Assembly (NCBI RefSeq): GCF_042646165.1
Contig: NZ_JBHRTC010000021.1
Length of the DNA: 64,000 bases
Origin: Microbaculum marinum
GTDB taxonomy: Bacteria; Pseudomonadota; Alphaproteobacteria; Rhizobiales; Tepidamorphaceae
Reading direction: 5' to 3' (one strand)
Positions within the stretch are counted from its first letter, which is position 1, and each line of letters starts with the position of its first letter. Positions 26,137 to 35,307 of the stretch are shown here, one piece after another. Made by a program: the position numbers and the translations under genes. The notes below the pieces were generated by a model that searched no databases, was not told the DNA's origin, and worked only from the letters and a program-made list of their open reading frames with translations.

Positions 26137-27163
26137 CCGCGACAGCCTCCTTCATGCGGCCGGACCCGCGGCTCAGCGCGACGCTGCCGGCCAGGAAAAC
26201 CAGGATGATGGTACCCTCCAGGATATTGATCAGCGGGAACGGCACGACACCGTTGCGCGCCAGTGCACCGAGGCCGGCGTAAAGCAGCGAGAAGCCGAAG
26301 GCCGACACCGGCACGAGCAGCGGATTGAGCCGGGCGACCAGCGCAACCGCGATCGCCGCGATCCCGAATCCCGGCGCGAAGCCCTCCTGCAGGCGCCCGT
26401 ACAGCCCCGCCACCTCAACCGCGCCGGCAAGTCCCGCCAGTGCACCGGACAACACCAGCACCACGGCGGCCATGCGCGCGGGACTGATGCCGGCATACCG
26501 GGCGGCGTGCTCGTTGGATCCGACCACCGCAAGCCGGTAGCCGAACCGTCCGCGCATCAGCACCAGCGCGGTCACCACCACCGCCAGCACGGCGACGATC
26601 AGACCGGCATGGATTCGCGTACCGTCGAAGATCACCGGCAGCCGCAACGCCTGGTCGATCGCATCCGAGCGCGGAATGATCCGCATCTTTTCCTGCAACG
26701 GACCGCGCACGAGCCATGACAGCATCTGCACGGCCACGTAGTTCAGCATGATCGTCGCGATGATCTCGTTGCCGCCGAAGCGCGCCTTGATCACCCCGGC
26801 GACGCCGCCCCATATCGCCCCGCCGGCGAACCCGAGCGCCAGGAAAAGGACGATTCCGAGGACGTTGGATGGCAGCATTGGCGCGGCGAGCACCGCCAGG
26901 ACGCTGCCGGCGATCAGCTGGCCGTCCATGCCGATGTTGAAGACGCGCGCCTTGAAGGCGATCGCGATACCCAGCCCCATCAGCGTCAGCGGGATGGTGC
27001 GCAGCAGCGCCTCCAGCAGTCCGGCCCGGGTGAACAGCGCACGTTCGACAACGCCGTAGGCCAGGCTGGCAGGATCGGCGCCGGCGAGCAGGATCAGCGC
27101 GACGACCATCAGCACCAGAAAGGCAACGGCGGCAAGAGCCGGCATGCGGAGGCCCGCCGTCAT
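26129..27163 (-). CDS. BMP-type ABC importer permease 1
   Basis: 344 residues, BPD_transp_2 family, about nine helices. Contains FKARVFNIGMDGQLIAG, the counterpart of the NVGIEG block in permease 2, and RLAVVGSNEHAARYAGISPAR. The two permeases form the heterodimeric membrane core. ATG 27163 overlaps the ATPase stop (ATGA). An open frame extends far upstream but is only a shadow of the ATPase. Confidence 0.9.
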   Translation of the reverse strand: MTAGLRMPALAAVAFLVLMVVALILLAGADPASLAYGVVERALFTRAGLLEALLRTIPLTLMGLGIAIAFKARVFNIGMDGQLIAGSVLAVLAAPMLPSNVLGIVLFLALGFAGGAIWGGVAGVIKARFGGNEIIATIMLNYVAVQMLSWLVRGPLQEKMRIIPRSDAIDQALRLPVIFDGTRIHAGLIVAVLAVVVTALVLMRGRFGYRLAVVGSNEHAARYAGISPARMAAVVLVLSGALAGLAGAVEVAGLYGRLQEGFAPGFGIAAIAVALVARLNPLLVPVSAFGFSLLYAGLGALARNGVVPFPLINILEGTIILVFLAGSVALSRGSGRMKEAVADG

Positions 27164-28749
27164 GCCGGCAGGTCCGCGTGTCCGGCGATCCAACCGCCGA
27201 TGGTGCGGCGGTCGACATCTTCGCGGCGCGCCGGCCCGAACGACCGGCCCGAGGCGAACACCACGATACGGTCGGCGAGCGCGAGGATCTCGTCGATGTC
27301 GGAGGACAGCAGCAGGACGGCCTTGCCGGCCGCCCTCGCCTCTCCGAGCACGGTGTGCACGAAATCGATGGTCTTCAGATCGAGGCCGCGCGACGGATGG
27401 GCGGCGAGAATGAGATGCGGATCGCCGTCGAGTTCGCGCGCCAGCACGACCTTCTGCTGGTTGCCGCCGGACAGGTTCCCCATCCGATCGCCGCTGCCGC
27501 GCGCCCGCACGCCGTAGCGCACGAGCCGGTCGGCGACGACCTCGGACAGACGCCTGTTCCTGAGCAGGCCGAAGCGGGAGAAGTCGGAGCGGTCGAGATG
27601 GCTGAGCAGGTAGTTCTTCGCCAGGCTCATGTCGGCGACGATGCCGGACCGCCGGCGGTCCTCGGGAATGTGGCTGACACCGTGCCGCCTGAGCCGCGCC
27701 GCCGTCCAGTCGCGGCGGTCCGAGGTCAGCCCGAAGCATTCGATCGTTCCTGCGGCCGGCCGTTCCATGCCGGCCATGCATCGCACGAATTCGCCCTGGC
27801 CGTTGCCGTCGACACCGGCGACGGCGACGATCTCGCCTGCGCGCAGATCGAACGACAGGCCGGCCACAGCGACCGACCCGTTGGGGCGATGCAGCGTCAC
27901 GTCGCGTACCCGGCAGACGACCTGCGCGGCATGTTCTTCTGGCACTGCGATAGGGCCGTCATCGTCACCCTGAGGCGCCGCAAGCCCTGCGACCGCCGGC
28001 GCGTCGCCGGACCCGACCATGTGACGCACGACGATTTCCGGCGCAAGGCCTTCCACGGCGAGCATCGCCGCGACCGCACCGTTGCGCAGGATCACGGCGC
28101 GGTCCGCCACCGCGAAGACATCGTCGAGCTTGTGGGTGATCAGCACCACCGAGACGCCGCGCGAGCGGAGCTCCCGGATCGTCTCGAACAGGCGCGCCTT
28201 GTCCTCGGCGCCCAGCACGGCCGTCGGCTCGTCGAGCACCAGCAGCCGTACGTCGTGCATCAGTGCCTTGATGATCTCGATGCGCTGCTGGTGGGCGACG
28301 TCGAGACTGTCGATGCGCTGGTTCCGTTCGAAACTGAAGCCGAGCCGTTCGGCCACCTCGCCGGCCCGGCGGCCAAGCGCGGCGCGGTCGATCCTGCCAA
28401 GGCCGATCTCGCTGGCCTGGAGGGCCAGGTTGTCCAGGGCCGACAGGGTCGGCACCAGCATGTAGTGCTGGTGCACGACGCCGATGCCCGCCGCGACGGC
28501 GTCGCCGGGAGAGGTGAAGCGGGCCGCTGCGCCGTCGATCTCGATACGGCCCTCGTCAGGCGGGAAGACGCCGGACAGCATGTTGACGATGGTCGACTTG
28601 CCGGCCCCGTTTTCCCCGACCAGGGCGACGACTTCGCCCCGGCCGATCTCGATGTCGACGGTGTTATTGGCAACAACCTCCCCGAACCGCTTTGTCACGC
28701 CGCGAAGCGCGACAAGCGGCGCGGGGGTTTCACTTCCCGCCACGGCCAA
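27160..28749 (-). CDS. BMP-type ABC importer ATPase (two ABC domains)
   Basis: 529 residues, tandem nucleotide-binding domains. Domain 1: Walker A GENGAGKST, degenerate signature LDVAHQQRIEI, Walker B LLVLDEPTAVL. Domain 2: degenerate Walker A VDGNGQGE, good signature LSGGNQQK, modified Walker B LILAAHPSRGLD. This mix of one active and one weak site is normal for the family (nupA/YufO-like). Start is uncertain: TTG 28749 directly abuts the binding-protein stop, and GTG 28743 is two codons later. Confidence 0.9.
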   Translation of the reverse strand: MAVAGSETPAPLVALRGVTKRFGEVVANNTVDIEIGRGEVVALVGENGAGKSTIVNMLSGVFPPDEGRIEIDGAAARFTSPGDAVAAGIGVVHQHYMLVPTLSALDNLALQASEIGLGRIDRAALGRRAGEVAERLGFSFERNQRIDSLDVAHQQRIEIIKALMHDVRLLVLDEPTAVLGAEDKARLFETIRELRSRGVSVVLITHKLDDVFAVADRAVILRNGAVAAMLAVEGLAPEIVVRHMVGSGDAPAVAGLAAPQGDDDGPIAVPEEHAAQVVCRVRDVTLHRPNGSVAVAGLSFDLRAGEIVAVAGVDGNGQGEFVRCMAGMERPAAGTIECFGLTSDRRDWTAARLRRHGVSHIPEDRRRSGIVADMSLAKNYLLSHLDRSDFSRFGLLRNRRLSEVVADRLVRYGVRARGSGDRMGNLSGGNQQKVVLARELDGDPHLILAAHPSRGLDLKTIDFVHTVLGEARAAGKAVLLLSSDIDEILALADRIVVFASGRSFGPARREDVDRRTIGGWIAGHADLPA

Positions 28750-29706
28750 TCAGGGCAGGTCGTCGATCTTGCCCGCGCGGATGTCTTCCACGAGGGCATC
28801 GATGCGCGCCTTGTCCTCCGCCGAGATCTGGCCCTCGAACTCGCGCAGCGGCGCAAGCCCGATGCCGCCCTCGTCCAGGCCCAGCACGTAGGTTTCCGGC
28901 TTCAGCGTACCGTCCATCAGCTTGCCGACCGCCAGGTCGATGTTGACGTCCATGTTGATCAGCGCCGTCGTGACGATCGTCTCGGGCGCCATGGCGTGAC
29001 TGTCGAAGGCGGTGCCGATCGCCAGCACGCCGGCCTTCTGGGCTGCCTGGATGGTGCCGACCACGTTCTCGTTGCCGGTCGAAGTGACGACATCGGCGCC
29101 CTGCTCGATCTGCGACGTGGTGATCTCGGCGCCGCGGGCGATGTCGGAGAAGGAGCCGACATAGGCCGACAGCACCTCGGTGTCGGGCCGCATCCTCTTG
29201 GCGCCGCGCTCGAAGCCGAGATTGTAGTCCTCGATCACCGGCACCGGGATCGCGCCGATGTGGCCGATCTTGCCGCTCTTGGAGTAGAGCGCGGCGACGG
29301 CACCGGCCATGTAGCCCGCATCGCCCCAGCGGTTGTCGAAGGAGGCCACGTTGGGTTCGGCGGCGACCTGGGCGGTGTTCACCACGAACCAGGTGTCGGG
29401 ATATTCGGAATGGATCTCCATGACCGGCTCGGCGAACTGGAAGCCGTGGCCGATGACCATGTCATAGCCCTCCTCCGCATAGGAGCGGAGAACATCCTGG
29501 ATCTGGGCGAAGTCGGTGTTCTCGCGGACCGCGACCTCGATGTCGTATTTCGCCTTGGCGGCCTCGATGCCCTTGTTGGCGGCGGAGTTGAAGGTGCCGT
29601 CGGTGATCGGCCCGGGCAGCACCAGGGCCACCCGCTTCGTCTCGGCCTGGGCGGACGACGCCACCATGACGACGGCGAGTGCCGTCCCTGCAATCAGTTT
29701 CCACAT
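28750..29706 (-). CDS. BMP-family substrate-binding protein
   Basis: 318 residues with a signal peptide (AGTALAVVMVASSAQAE). It has no lipobox Cys, so it is a soluble periplasmic protein. BMP/Med fold: VALVLPGPITDGTFNSAANKG, GHGFQFAEPV, DNRWGDAGYMAGAVAALYSKSGKIG, VTSTGNENVVGTIQAA. Known members bind purine nucleosides or related heterocycles; together with the downstream ABC genes it gives a complete importer. AAGGGGAACTGAC precedes the ATG. It lies 66 bp after the isochorismatase gene, the largest gap in the operon. Confidence 0.92.
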   Translation of the reverse strand: MWKLIAGTALAVVMVASSAQAETKRVALVLPGPITDGTFNSAANKGIEAAKAKYDIEVAVRENTDFAQIQDVLRSYAEEGYDMVIGHGFQFAEPVMEIHSEYPDTWFVVNTAQVAAEPNVASFDNRWGDAGYMAGAVAALYSKSGKIGHIGAIPVPVIEDYNLGFERGAKRMRPDTEVLSAYVGSFSDIARGAEITTSQIEQGADVVTSTGNENVVGTIQAAQKAGVLAIGTAFDSHAMAPETIVTTALINMDVNIDLAVGKLMDGTLKPETYVLGLDEGGIGLAPLREFEGQISAEDKARIDALVEDIRAGKIDDLP

Positions 29707-29772
29707 GTCAGTTCCCCTTTTCTGGTTCGGTGCCGCCTGATTGTTGGTCTTGATGACGGGTGCCGGGCGGTG

Positions 29773-30444
29773 TCAGCGGTTCAGTCTCTCCAGTATCTCG
29801 TCGGTCGACATGACGTCGCCGAACTGCTGGATGATGTTCTCCAGCGTGGCCTGGTGCTCGGCGTCCGACAGCGCCGCGGTGCCGTCGGAGACCATCACCA
29901 CCTTGAAGTCCATCATCATCGCGTCGCGGGCCGTGGATTCACAGCACACGTTCGTCTTGGTGCCGCAGATCAGCAGCGTGTCGATGTCGAGGCTGCGCAG
30001 CACGCGCTCGAGCTGCGAGGACCCAGGCACGAGGGCGCTGTAGCGGTTCTTGAACAGCCTGATGTCACCGTCCTCGACCTTCAGATCCGGCCAGATGTCC
30101 TGGCCGGAGCCGCCCGGCGACAGGCTCTCGATGGTCCTGGAGCGGACGTCGTCGGCGACGAAGTAGTCGAAGAAGTTGCGCCAGTCGCTGCCGGTTCCCG
30201 TTCCGATATTGGCGTGCGTGCACCAGATCACCGTGCCGCCGGCGCGGCGCAGGCCCTCGGCAAGCCGGTTGATGGTATCGACGATATCGCGCGAGCCCGG
30301 CACCTCGGCCGGCGCGCCGGGTTCGCAGAAGGTCTTCTGCATGTCGATCACGACCATCGCGGTGCGCGCCGCATCGAGTGTATCGAACAGGTGCAGCCGA
30401 CCGCGCCGCGCCACCACCCGATCGATTATGTGCTGACTGATCAT
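29773..30444 (-). CDS. isochorismatase-family cysteine hydrolase (carbamoyl-/amide-hydrolase candidate)
   Basis: 223 residues. Catalytic triad by family: D34 (VVIDMQ), K132 (FKNRYSAL) and C167 (TNVCCEST). The family includes N-carbamoylsarcosine amidohydrolase, nicotinamidase, ureidoacrylate and biuret hydrolases. Start: ATG 30444 has AAGGA 7 nt upstream; a TTG six bases earlier is too close to that site. Located 14 bp after an XRE-cupin gene in the hyu operon. A role in removing the carbamoyl or amide group from a ring-opened product is inferred from the neighbours. Confidence 0.9.
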   Translation of the reverse strand: MISQHIIDRVVARRGRLHLFDTLDAARTAMVVIDMQKTFCEPGAPAEVPGSRDIVDTINRLAEGLRRAGGTVIWCTHANIGTGTGSDWRNFFDYFVADDVRSRTIESLSPGGSGQDIWPDLKVEDGDIRLFKNRYSALVPGSSQLERVLRSLDIDTLLICGTKTNVCCESTARDAMMMDFKVVMVSDGTAALSDAEHQATLENIIQQFGDVMSTDEILERLNR

Positions 30445-30458
30445 TCCCAAGTCCTTCG

Positions 30459-31064
30459 CTAAAATGAGAGCCCGTCCGAGAAGACCCAGAGAACTTCGGC
30501 GGGCGCGTCGCCGTCATTGTACCAGCGGTGCGGCGTATCCGATCCGAAGTGCAGGGAGTCGCCCTGCCCGATCTCCACGACCGATCCGTCGATGTCGTAG
30601 GTCAAACGCCCCGCCAGCACATGCGCCAGTTCCTCGCCGGGATGGGTCATGTATTCCTCGCCCGAATGGGATCCCGGCCCGATCGTGCCGATGCGGGACT
30701 CGAGCAGGCCGGGCACAAAGCCGCTGCTCAGATCCTCCAGCACCAGCGCCATTTCCGGGAAGGACCGCCGTCCGCGCTGGTTGCGGCGGACGACGGAGTA
30801 GCGGGCGTGCCGGGTCCTGGTGCGGTCGAGCAGGAAGCCGAGGTTGGCATCCAGCGCCGTGGCCAGATTGATGGCGTTGACGAGGCTCGGCTTCAGCAGG
30901 CCGTTCTCGATCTTGCTGATCGTACTGGCCGGGACTCCGGAGCGTTTCGCCAGAGCCGCGATGCTCATTTCCTGGTCCTGCCGCAGCTGCCGGAGTCGCA
31001 GACCGAGCGTGTCGGCGGCCCTGGCCGCCGTCTTCGCCGAGTCCGTCTGCCCGGTCTCGGACAT
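30459..31064 (-). CDS. XRE-cupin transcriptional regulator 1
   Basis: 201 residues: HTH_3 at about 20-75 (LRQLRQDQEMSIAALAKRSGVPASTISKIENG) and a cupin_2 domain at about 110-195 (IGPGSHSGEEYMTHPGEELAHVLAGRL ... GDSLHFGSDTPHRWYN). This architecture is common in regulators of amino-acid or amine catabolism that sense a small ligand in the cupin. It lies inside the operon, 4 bp after the zinc-ribbon gene and 14 bp before the hydrolase. A second regulator with the same architecture heads the operon. Confidence 0.9.
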   Translation of the reverse strand: MSETGQTDSAKTAARAADTLGLRLRQLRQDQEMSIAALAKRSGVPASTISKIENGLLKPSLVNAINLATALDANLGFLLDRTRTRHARYSVVRRNQRGRRSFPEMALVLEDLSSGFVPGLLESRIGTIGPGSHSGEEYMTHPGEELAHVLAGRLTYDIDGSVVEIGQGDSLHFGSDTPHRWYNDGDAPAEVLWVFSDGLSF

Positions 31065-31068
31065 GCGC

Positions 31069-31359
31069 CTAGCCCCGCACCCGGTCGACCAGGAAGGGCT
31101 CGCCCTCCAGTGCCGTCTCCGTATCCAGCGCGACGCCGCATCCGGGGCAATAGAAGCGCCGCAGCAGAAGCTTCGGATCGGTGGCCTCGAAGACGGCGCC
31201 GCCCGTCTCGCGCAGCGGACCTTCCTCAAGCCGTGCGGCCTCCTTCCAGACCGCGTCGGCGGGTCCGAGGCCGTGGCCGCAGGAGCGGCACACCAGGGTC
31301 TCTCCATTCGTCCCGGCGACACGATCGATGGTCGCCGAATAGGGCCGGTTTGCGCTCAT
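31069..31359 (-). CDS. small zinc-ribbon protein, acetone-carboxylase gamma-like
   Basis: 96 residues. Two Cys pairs, CRSCG near residue 24 and CPGCG near 72, form a probable zinc ribbon, and the region resembles the gamma subunit of acetone carboxylase (AcxC), which is longer (about 170 aa). The start overlaps the hyuB stop (ATGA), so it is made together with HyuA/HyuB and is probably a third subunit of that enzyme. If so, the complex may be closer to the acetone/acetophenone carboxylase branch than to plain hydantoinases. Confidence 0.75.
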   Translation of the reverse strand: MSANRPYSATIDRVAGTNGETLVCRSCGHGLGPADAVWKEAARLEEGPLRETGGAVFEATDPKLLLRRFYCPGCGVALDTETALEGEPFLVDRVRG

Positions 31360-33167
31360 GACATCTGCTCCCCGCCGAGCCGCCCGGCGATCCGTGCACG
31401 CCGCAGGCGGTCCGTCGCCGCCTCGTCCACCGCGCCCGCCTCGGTCAGCGCGACGCCGTAGATCTCCTCCGCCGCGGTCCGGCTGACAAGTCCTTCGACA
31501 ACGTCGGCCGCGACACGCTCGGGTCCGCGCACCAGCGGATCGCCATAGCCGCCGCCACCGTTCCAGCGCACGTACAGGGCGTCCTTGCCCATCAGGGGAT
31601 ACACGCCCCAGGAGACCGGCTCGGCACGGCCGGACAGACGCTCGTCGACGGCATCGTCCTCGGCCGGCTCCTCGCCGTGCCTGATCCACAGGTAGCGGTT
31701 CGGGGCGCCGGGATAGCCGCCGGCCAGCCCGTCGCTCATCGGGTGCCGCGCGCCCTTGCCGGAGATCACGTAGTGGATGCCGCCGTCCGGCGCCTTGTGC
31801 GGCACGATCGCCAGTTCGCCGCCGGTGCCGCCGCGCCATTCGCCGGGGCCGCCGGAATCGATCATCCGCTTGCGGAACAGGTAGCGCACGGGGAAGTTCG
31901 CCTCCACGGTCTCGACATTGGCCATACGCGAGATCGGGTTGGGAATTTCGCCGCCGATCTCGACGCCGTCGCCGAACGACCGGGCGCCGCCGGCGCCGGC
32001 GAAGGTTTCCGTGAGGATGCCGATCGACTGGCCGCCCTTCTGGTTGCGGCCGAACTTGAAGATGGCGAAGTGGTTGGCGTGCCAAACGGCCGTGGCCTGC
32101 GAGCGGTATTTCTCGCTCGCCGCCAGCATCTTGCCGATCGTCGCGCAAGCGGCGTTGTTGACCGACTGGATGGCGGCAACTGTGGCAACCGAAACCGGCG
32201 CCGGCCGCGTGCAGTTCACGATCGAGCCCTCCGGCGCGATCATCTCGACCGGCTCGATGACGCCCTCGTTCCAGGTGATGTCGTAGCACAACAGCGGAAA
32301 CAGCGGCGCGAACAGGCCGCCCAGCGAGGCCCACTTCGTGCAGTTGATGGCGTAGCGGCTCTGCGGGCTCGACCCGGTGAAGTCGAAGACCAGCCGGTCG
32401 TCCGTCTTGGTCATCGTCAGCCGCACCACGGCGGTCTCGCCGTCGACGTCCAGATACTGCCGCGACTGCCATTCGCCGTCCGGCAGTTCCTTCAGCCGGG
32501 CGCGGAACAGGTCCTCGGACTGCCGGATCAGCTCCGATCCGGCCGCGTCGACGGTCTCTGGACCGTACTTCGCGATCAGCGCCTGCATGCGTTCGCGCGC
32601 CACGTTGTTGCAGGCGATCATCGAGCGCAGGTCGAGCGTCACCATCTCCGGCGATCGGACCATGTTCAGCATCGTGTCCAGCACGTCGTGTACGAGTTCG
32701 CCCTGGTCGACGATCTTGATGCCCGGGGAGGAAAAGCCCTCCGTGAAGATGTCGGGCGACTGCGGGCTGAAGCCGCCGGGGTTCATCGCGCCGATGTCGT
32801 AGACGTGGACGAAACAGGCGCTCCAGGCGACCAGTTCGCCGTCGTGGTGGATCGGCGCCACAAGGTAGATGTCGGAGGTATGCAGCGCCGCCGTGTAGGG
32901 ATCGTTGAGCAGGAAGACGTCGCCTTCGCGGATGCGTCCCTCGAAGCGGCGGATGATCGACTTGCACGCCTCGGCAGCGCTGGTCAGGTGATGCAGGAAG
33001 CCGACGCCGCCCATCAGCAGCGACCCGTCCGCCCGGTAGAGCGAGACCATCAGGTCGTGGCCCTCGTTGGTGATGGCGCTGCCGGAGACGTGCTTCAGGG
33101 TGATCACCGCCTCGTCGACGATGCGAAACAGCCTGTGCCGGATGATCGAGAACGTCATCGGGTCCAT
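31356..33167 (-). CDS. hyuB: hydantoinase B/oxoprolinase-family subunit
   Basis: About 603 residues, whole HyuB domain. Typical features: DPMTFSIIRHRLFRIVDE at the N-terminus, GDVFLLNDPYTAALHTSDIYLVAPI, a metal-ligand-like HVYDIGAMNPGGFSP, and FRKRMIDSGGPGEWRGGTGGELAI. In this family HyuA uses ATP to phosphorylate a cyclic or carbonyl substrate and HyuB completes hydrolysis or carboxylation. ATG 33167 has GGAGG 10 nt before it; a GTG at 33176 overlapping the hyuA stop is the alternative. The order hyuA-hyuB with overlap indicates a stoichiometric complex. Confidence 0.9.
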   Translation of the reverse strand: MDPMTFSIIRHRLFRIVDEAVITLKHVSGSAITNEGHDLMVSLYRADGSLLMGGVGFLHHLTSAAEACKSIIRRFEGRIREGDVFLLNDPYTAALHTSDIYLVAPIHHDGELVAWSACFVHVYDIGAMNPGGFSPQSPDIFTEGFSSPGIKIVDQGELVHDVLDTMLNMVRSPEMVTLDLRSMIACNNVARERMQALIAKYGPETVDAAGSELIRQSEDLFRARLKELPDGEWQSRQYLDVDGETAVVRLTMTKTDDRLVFDFTGSSPQSRYAINCTKWASLGGLFAPLFPLLCYDITWNEGVIEPVEMIAPEGSIVNCTRPAPVSVATVAAIQSVNNAACATIGKMLAASEKYRSQATAVWHANHFAIFKFGRNQKGGQSIGILTETFAGAGGARSFGDGVEIGGEIPNPISRMANVETVEANFPVRYLFRKRMIDSGGPGEWRGGTGGELAIVPHKAPDGGIHYVISGKGARHPMSDGLAGGYPGAPNRYLWIRHGEEPAEDDAVDERLSGRAEPVSWGVYPLMGKDALYVRWNGGGGYGDPLVRGPERVAADVVEGLVSRTAAEEIYGVALTEAGAVDEAATDRLRRARIAGRLGGEQMS

Positions 33168-33172
33168 TGCGG

Positions 33173-35287
33173 TCACTCCTCCAGCTCGAGCACGATGTTG
33201 CGGTAGCCGTCCATCCGGGCCGTCTGCCCCGCCTGCACGGCGATGGTGGTGATCGGCGTGTGGATGACCGCCGGCCCCATCAGCCGATTGCCGGGTTCGA
33301 GCCGGGTGAAGTCGAAGATGTCGGCCTCCACCAGTTCGCCGTGCCTCTCGGAGAAGATCCGGCGACGGCCGATCTTCGCGGCGTCCGAGCCGGCTGCGCC
33401 TTCCGCCACCGTCGGCAGCCTGGGACGTTCGATCCTTCCGCTGGCGGTAAGCCTGAACATGGTCATCTCGACGCCTGCCTCGCGATAGGCAGAGCCCTTG
33501 CCGAACTTGCGCTCGTAGAGGCTTTCGAAATCCTCGATCAGGCCGTCGAGCCCGGCCTGGTCGAGCGGCGTCTGCGCGCGCACCGGCGTCGTCACCTCAT
33601 GGACCTGCCGGCGATAGCGCAGATCCACCGACCAGGTGAGGGCGATGCGGTCTTCCGGGAAGCCCTCCGAGGCAAGCTGCGACCGGGCCTGCTCGACCAG
33701 CGGCGCGAAAATCGCGTTGACCTCCTCGGGCGAGGCCTCGGCCGGAAGCGTGGTGGTGGTCGAGTACTCATGCCGGACGTCGGCCGTGACCAGTCCGAAC
33801 GCGCAGTTCACCGACGCCGTGTAGGGAATGACGATCCGGCGAACCTGCAACTCGTCGCCGAAGGCGGAGGCCAGCATGCCGCAGGAACCGCCGAAGGAAT
33901 GCAAGACGAACTCCCGCGGATCGAGGCCGCGCTCCACGGTGATCCTGCGGATCAGGTCGGTGATCTGCGCAGCGGCGATGCGATAGATTCCGATCGCGGC
34001 CTCCTCCACGGAGGTGCCGAGCGGCCGTGCGATCTTCTCGTCGAAGACCCGACGGGCGCCCTCGGCATCGAGCGACATCGATCCCCGCAGGAAATAGCCC
34101 GGATCCATGTAGCCGATGAGCAGCATGACGTCGGTGAGGGTCGGCTCGGTGGCGCCCAGGCCGTAGCACACCGGCCCGGGACGCGAGCCGGCCGATCGCG
34201 GGCCGACCGTCGGCATCCTGGTCTTCGGGTCGAGCTGGACGATGCTGCCACCACCGGCGCCAATTGAAACGACATCAATCTTCGGCGCCACATAGTGGAA
34301 GCGGTCGACAAGCGGTTCGCGGGCGAACTCGATCTCGCCGTTCTGGATCACCCCGACCTTGAAAGTGGTGCCACCCATGTCGGCGGCGATGATGTCGGCG
34401 TCGCCCATCATGTCGCCGAGGAACTTCGCCCCGATGACGCCGGCGGCCGGCCCGCATTCGATCATGCCGACCACCCGGTCCGCGGCCTCGCGCACCGGCA
34501 GCAGGCCGCCGTAGCCCTGCATCACCATGGTCTGTCCCTGGTAGCCGTGGTCGCGCAAAAGCGCCTCCAGGTCATTCAGGTAGTCGCGGGCGATGCGCCC
34601 GGCATAGGCGTTGATGACGGTCGTCGAGGTGCGCTCGTACTCGCCCGGCACCGGTGCGATGTCGCTCGAGATCGTCACGTAGGTATTCGGCGAGATCCGG
34701 TTGATGAGGTCGCGCACGGCGCGCTCGTGGTCGGGATTGAAGAACGACCACAGGAAGGATACCGCGACCGCCTCGACCTGCTTGTCCTCGATCAGGAAAC
34801 GCACCGCGCGCTCGGCGCCGGCAAGATCGATCGGCTCGACCACGTCGCCATCGCTGTCGACCCGCTCCCGCACCCCGGCGACGAGATCGCTGCTGACCAG
34901 CGGCTCGGCCCGGGTGGTCATGACGGGGTTCTTGATGCCGTCTTCGGTCAGCCCCGACCAGCGGCCATAGGCGCCGCGCGTGACCATCAGCGTGTCTTCG
35001 AACCCATCCGTGGCGATGAGGCCCGTGCGGGCGCCGTCCCTTGTCAGCAACGTGTTGTCGGCGACGGTGGAGCCGTGCATGAACAGCGTGGTCTTTCCCA
35101 GCACGTGGTCCAGCGACAGGTCCATCACGTCGACTGCCGAGCGGATGGAGTTCAGGACGCCCGTGGCGAAATCGGGCGGTGTCGACAGGGCCTTGCCGAT
35201 ATGGATGTCCCCATCCGACGACACGATGATCGTATCGGTGCAGGTGCCACCGACGTCCGTTGCCACGAGATAAGTGGTTTCCGCCAT
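33173..35287 (-). CDS. hyuA: hydantoinase A/oxoprolinase-family ATP-dependent subunit
   Basis: 704 residues. N-terminal Hydant_A_N domain (TDVGGTCTDTIIV, a phosphate-binding loop of the ASKHA fold) and hydantoinase_A domain with MHGSTVADNTLLTRDGA, ADMGGTTFKVGVI and SIGAGGGSIVQLD, then a C-terminal beta domain. Known relatives open N-methylhydantoin, 5-oxoproline or caprolactam, or carboxylate acetone and acetophenone, all with ATP. ATG 35287; AAGGA lies 11 nt before. It follows the XRE-cupin gene by 20 bp and overlaps hyuB. Confidence 0.92.
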   Translation of the reverse strand: MAETTYLVATDVGGTCTDTIIVSSDGDIHIGKALSTPPDFATGVLNSIRSAVDVMDLSLDHVLGKTTLFMHGSTVADNTLLTRDGARTGLIATDGFEDTLMVTRGAYGRWSGLTEDGIKNPVMTTRAEPLVSSDLVAGVRERVDSDGDVVEPIDLAGAERAVRFLIEDKQVEAVAVSFLWSFFNPDHERAVRDLINRISPNTYVTISSDIAPVPGEYERTSTTVINAYAGRIARDYLNDLEALLRDHGYQGQTMVMQGYGGLLPVREAADRVVGMIECGPAAGVIGAKFLGDMMGDADIIAADMGGTTFKVGVIQNGEIEFAREPLVDRFHYVAPKIDVVSIGAGGGSIVQLDPKTRMPTVGPRSAGSRPGPVCYGLGATEPTLTDVMLLIGYMDPGYFLRGSMSLDAEGARRVFDEKIARPLGTSVEEAAIGIYRIAAAQITDLIRRITVERGLDPREFVLHSFGGSCGMLASAFGDELQVRRIVIPYTASVNCAFGLVTADVRHEYSTTTTLPAEASPEEVNAIFAPLVEQARSQLASEGFPEDRIALTWSVDLRYRRQVHEVTTPVRAQTPLDQAGLDGLIEDFESLYERKFGKGSAYREAGVEMTMFRLTASGRIERPRLPTVAEGAAGSDAAKIGRRRIFSERHGELVEADIFDFTRLEPGNRLMGPAVIHTPITTIAVQAGQTARMDGYRNIVLELEE

Positions 35288-35307
35288 CCGGCCGGGTATC
35301 CTTGTGT

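Noticed and set aside
28750..29706. Sugar-binding protein of a ribose-type importer
   Set aside because: The motifs are those of BMP/Med proteins, and the permeases have the NVGIEG/NIGMDG block of nucleoside-type importers.
27178..30462. 1094-codon open frame opposite the BMP ABC genes
   Set aside because: Runs antisense through four clear genes with no recognisable domains.
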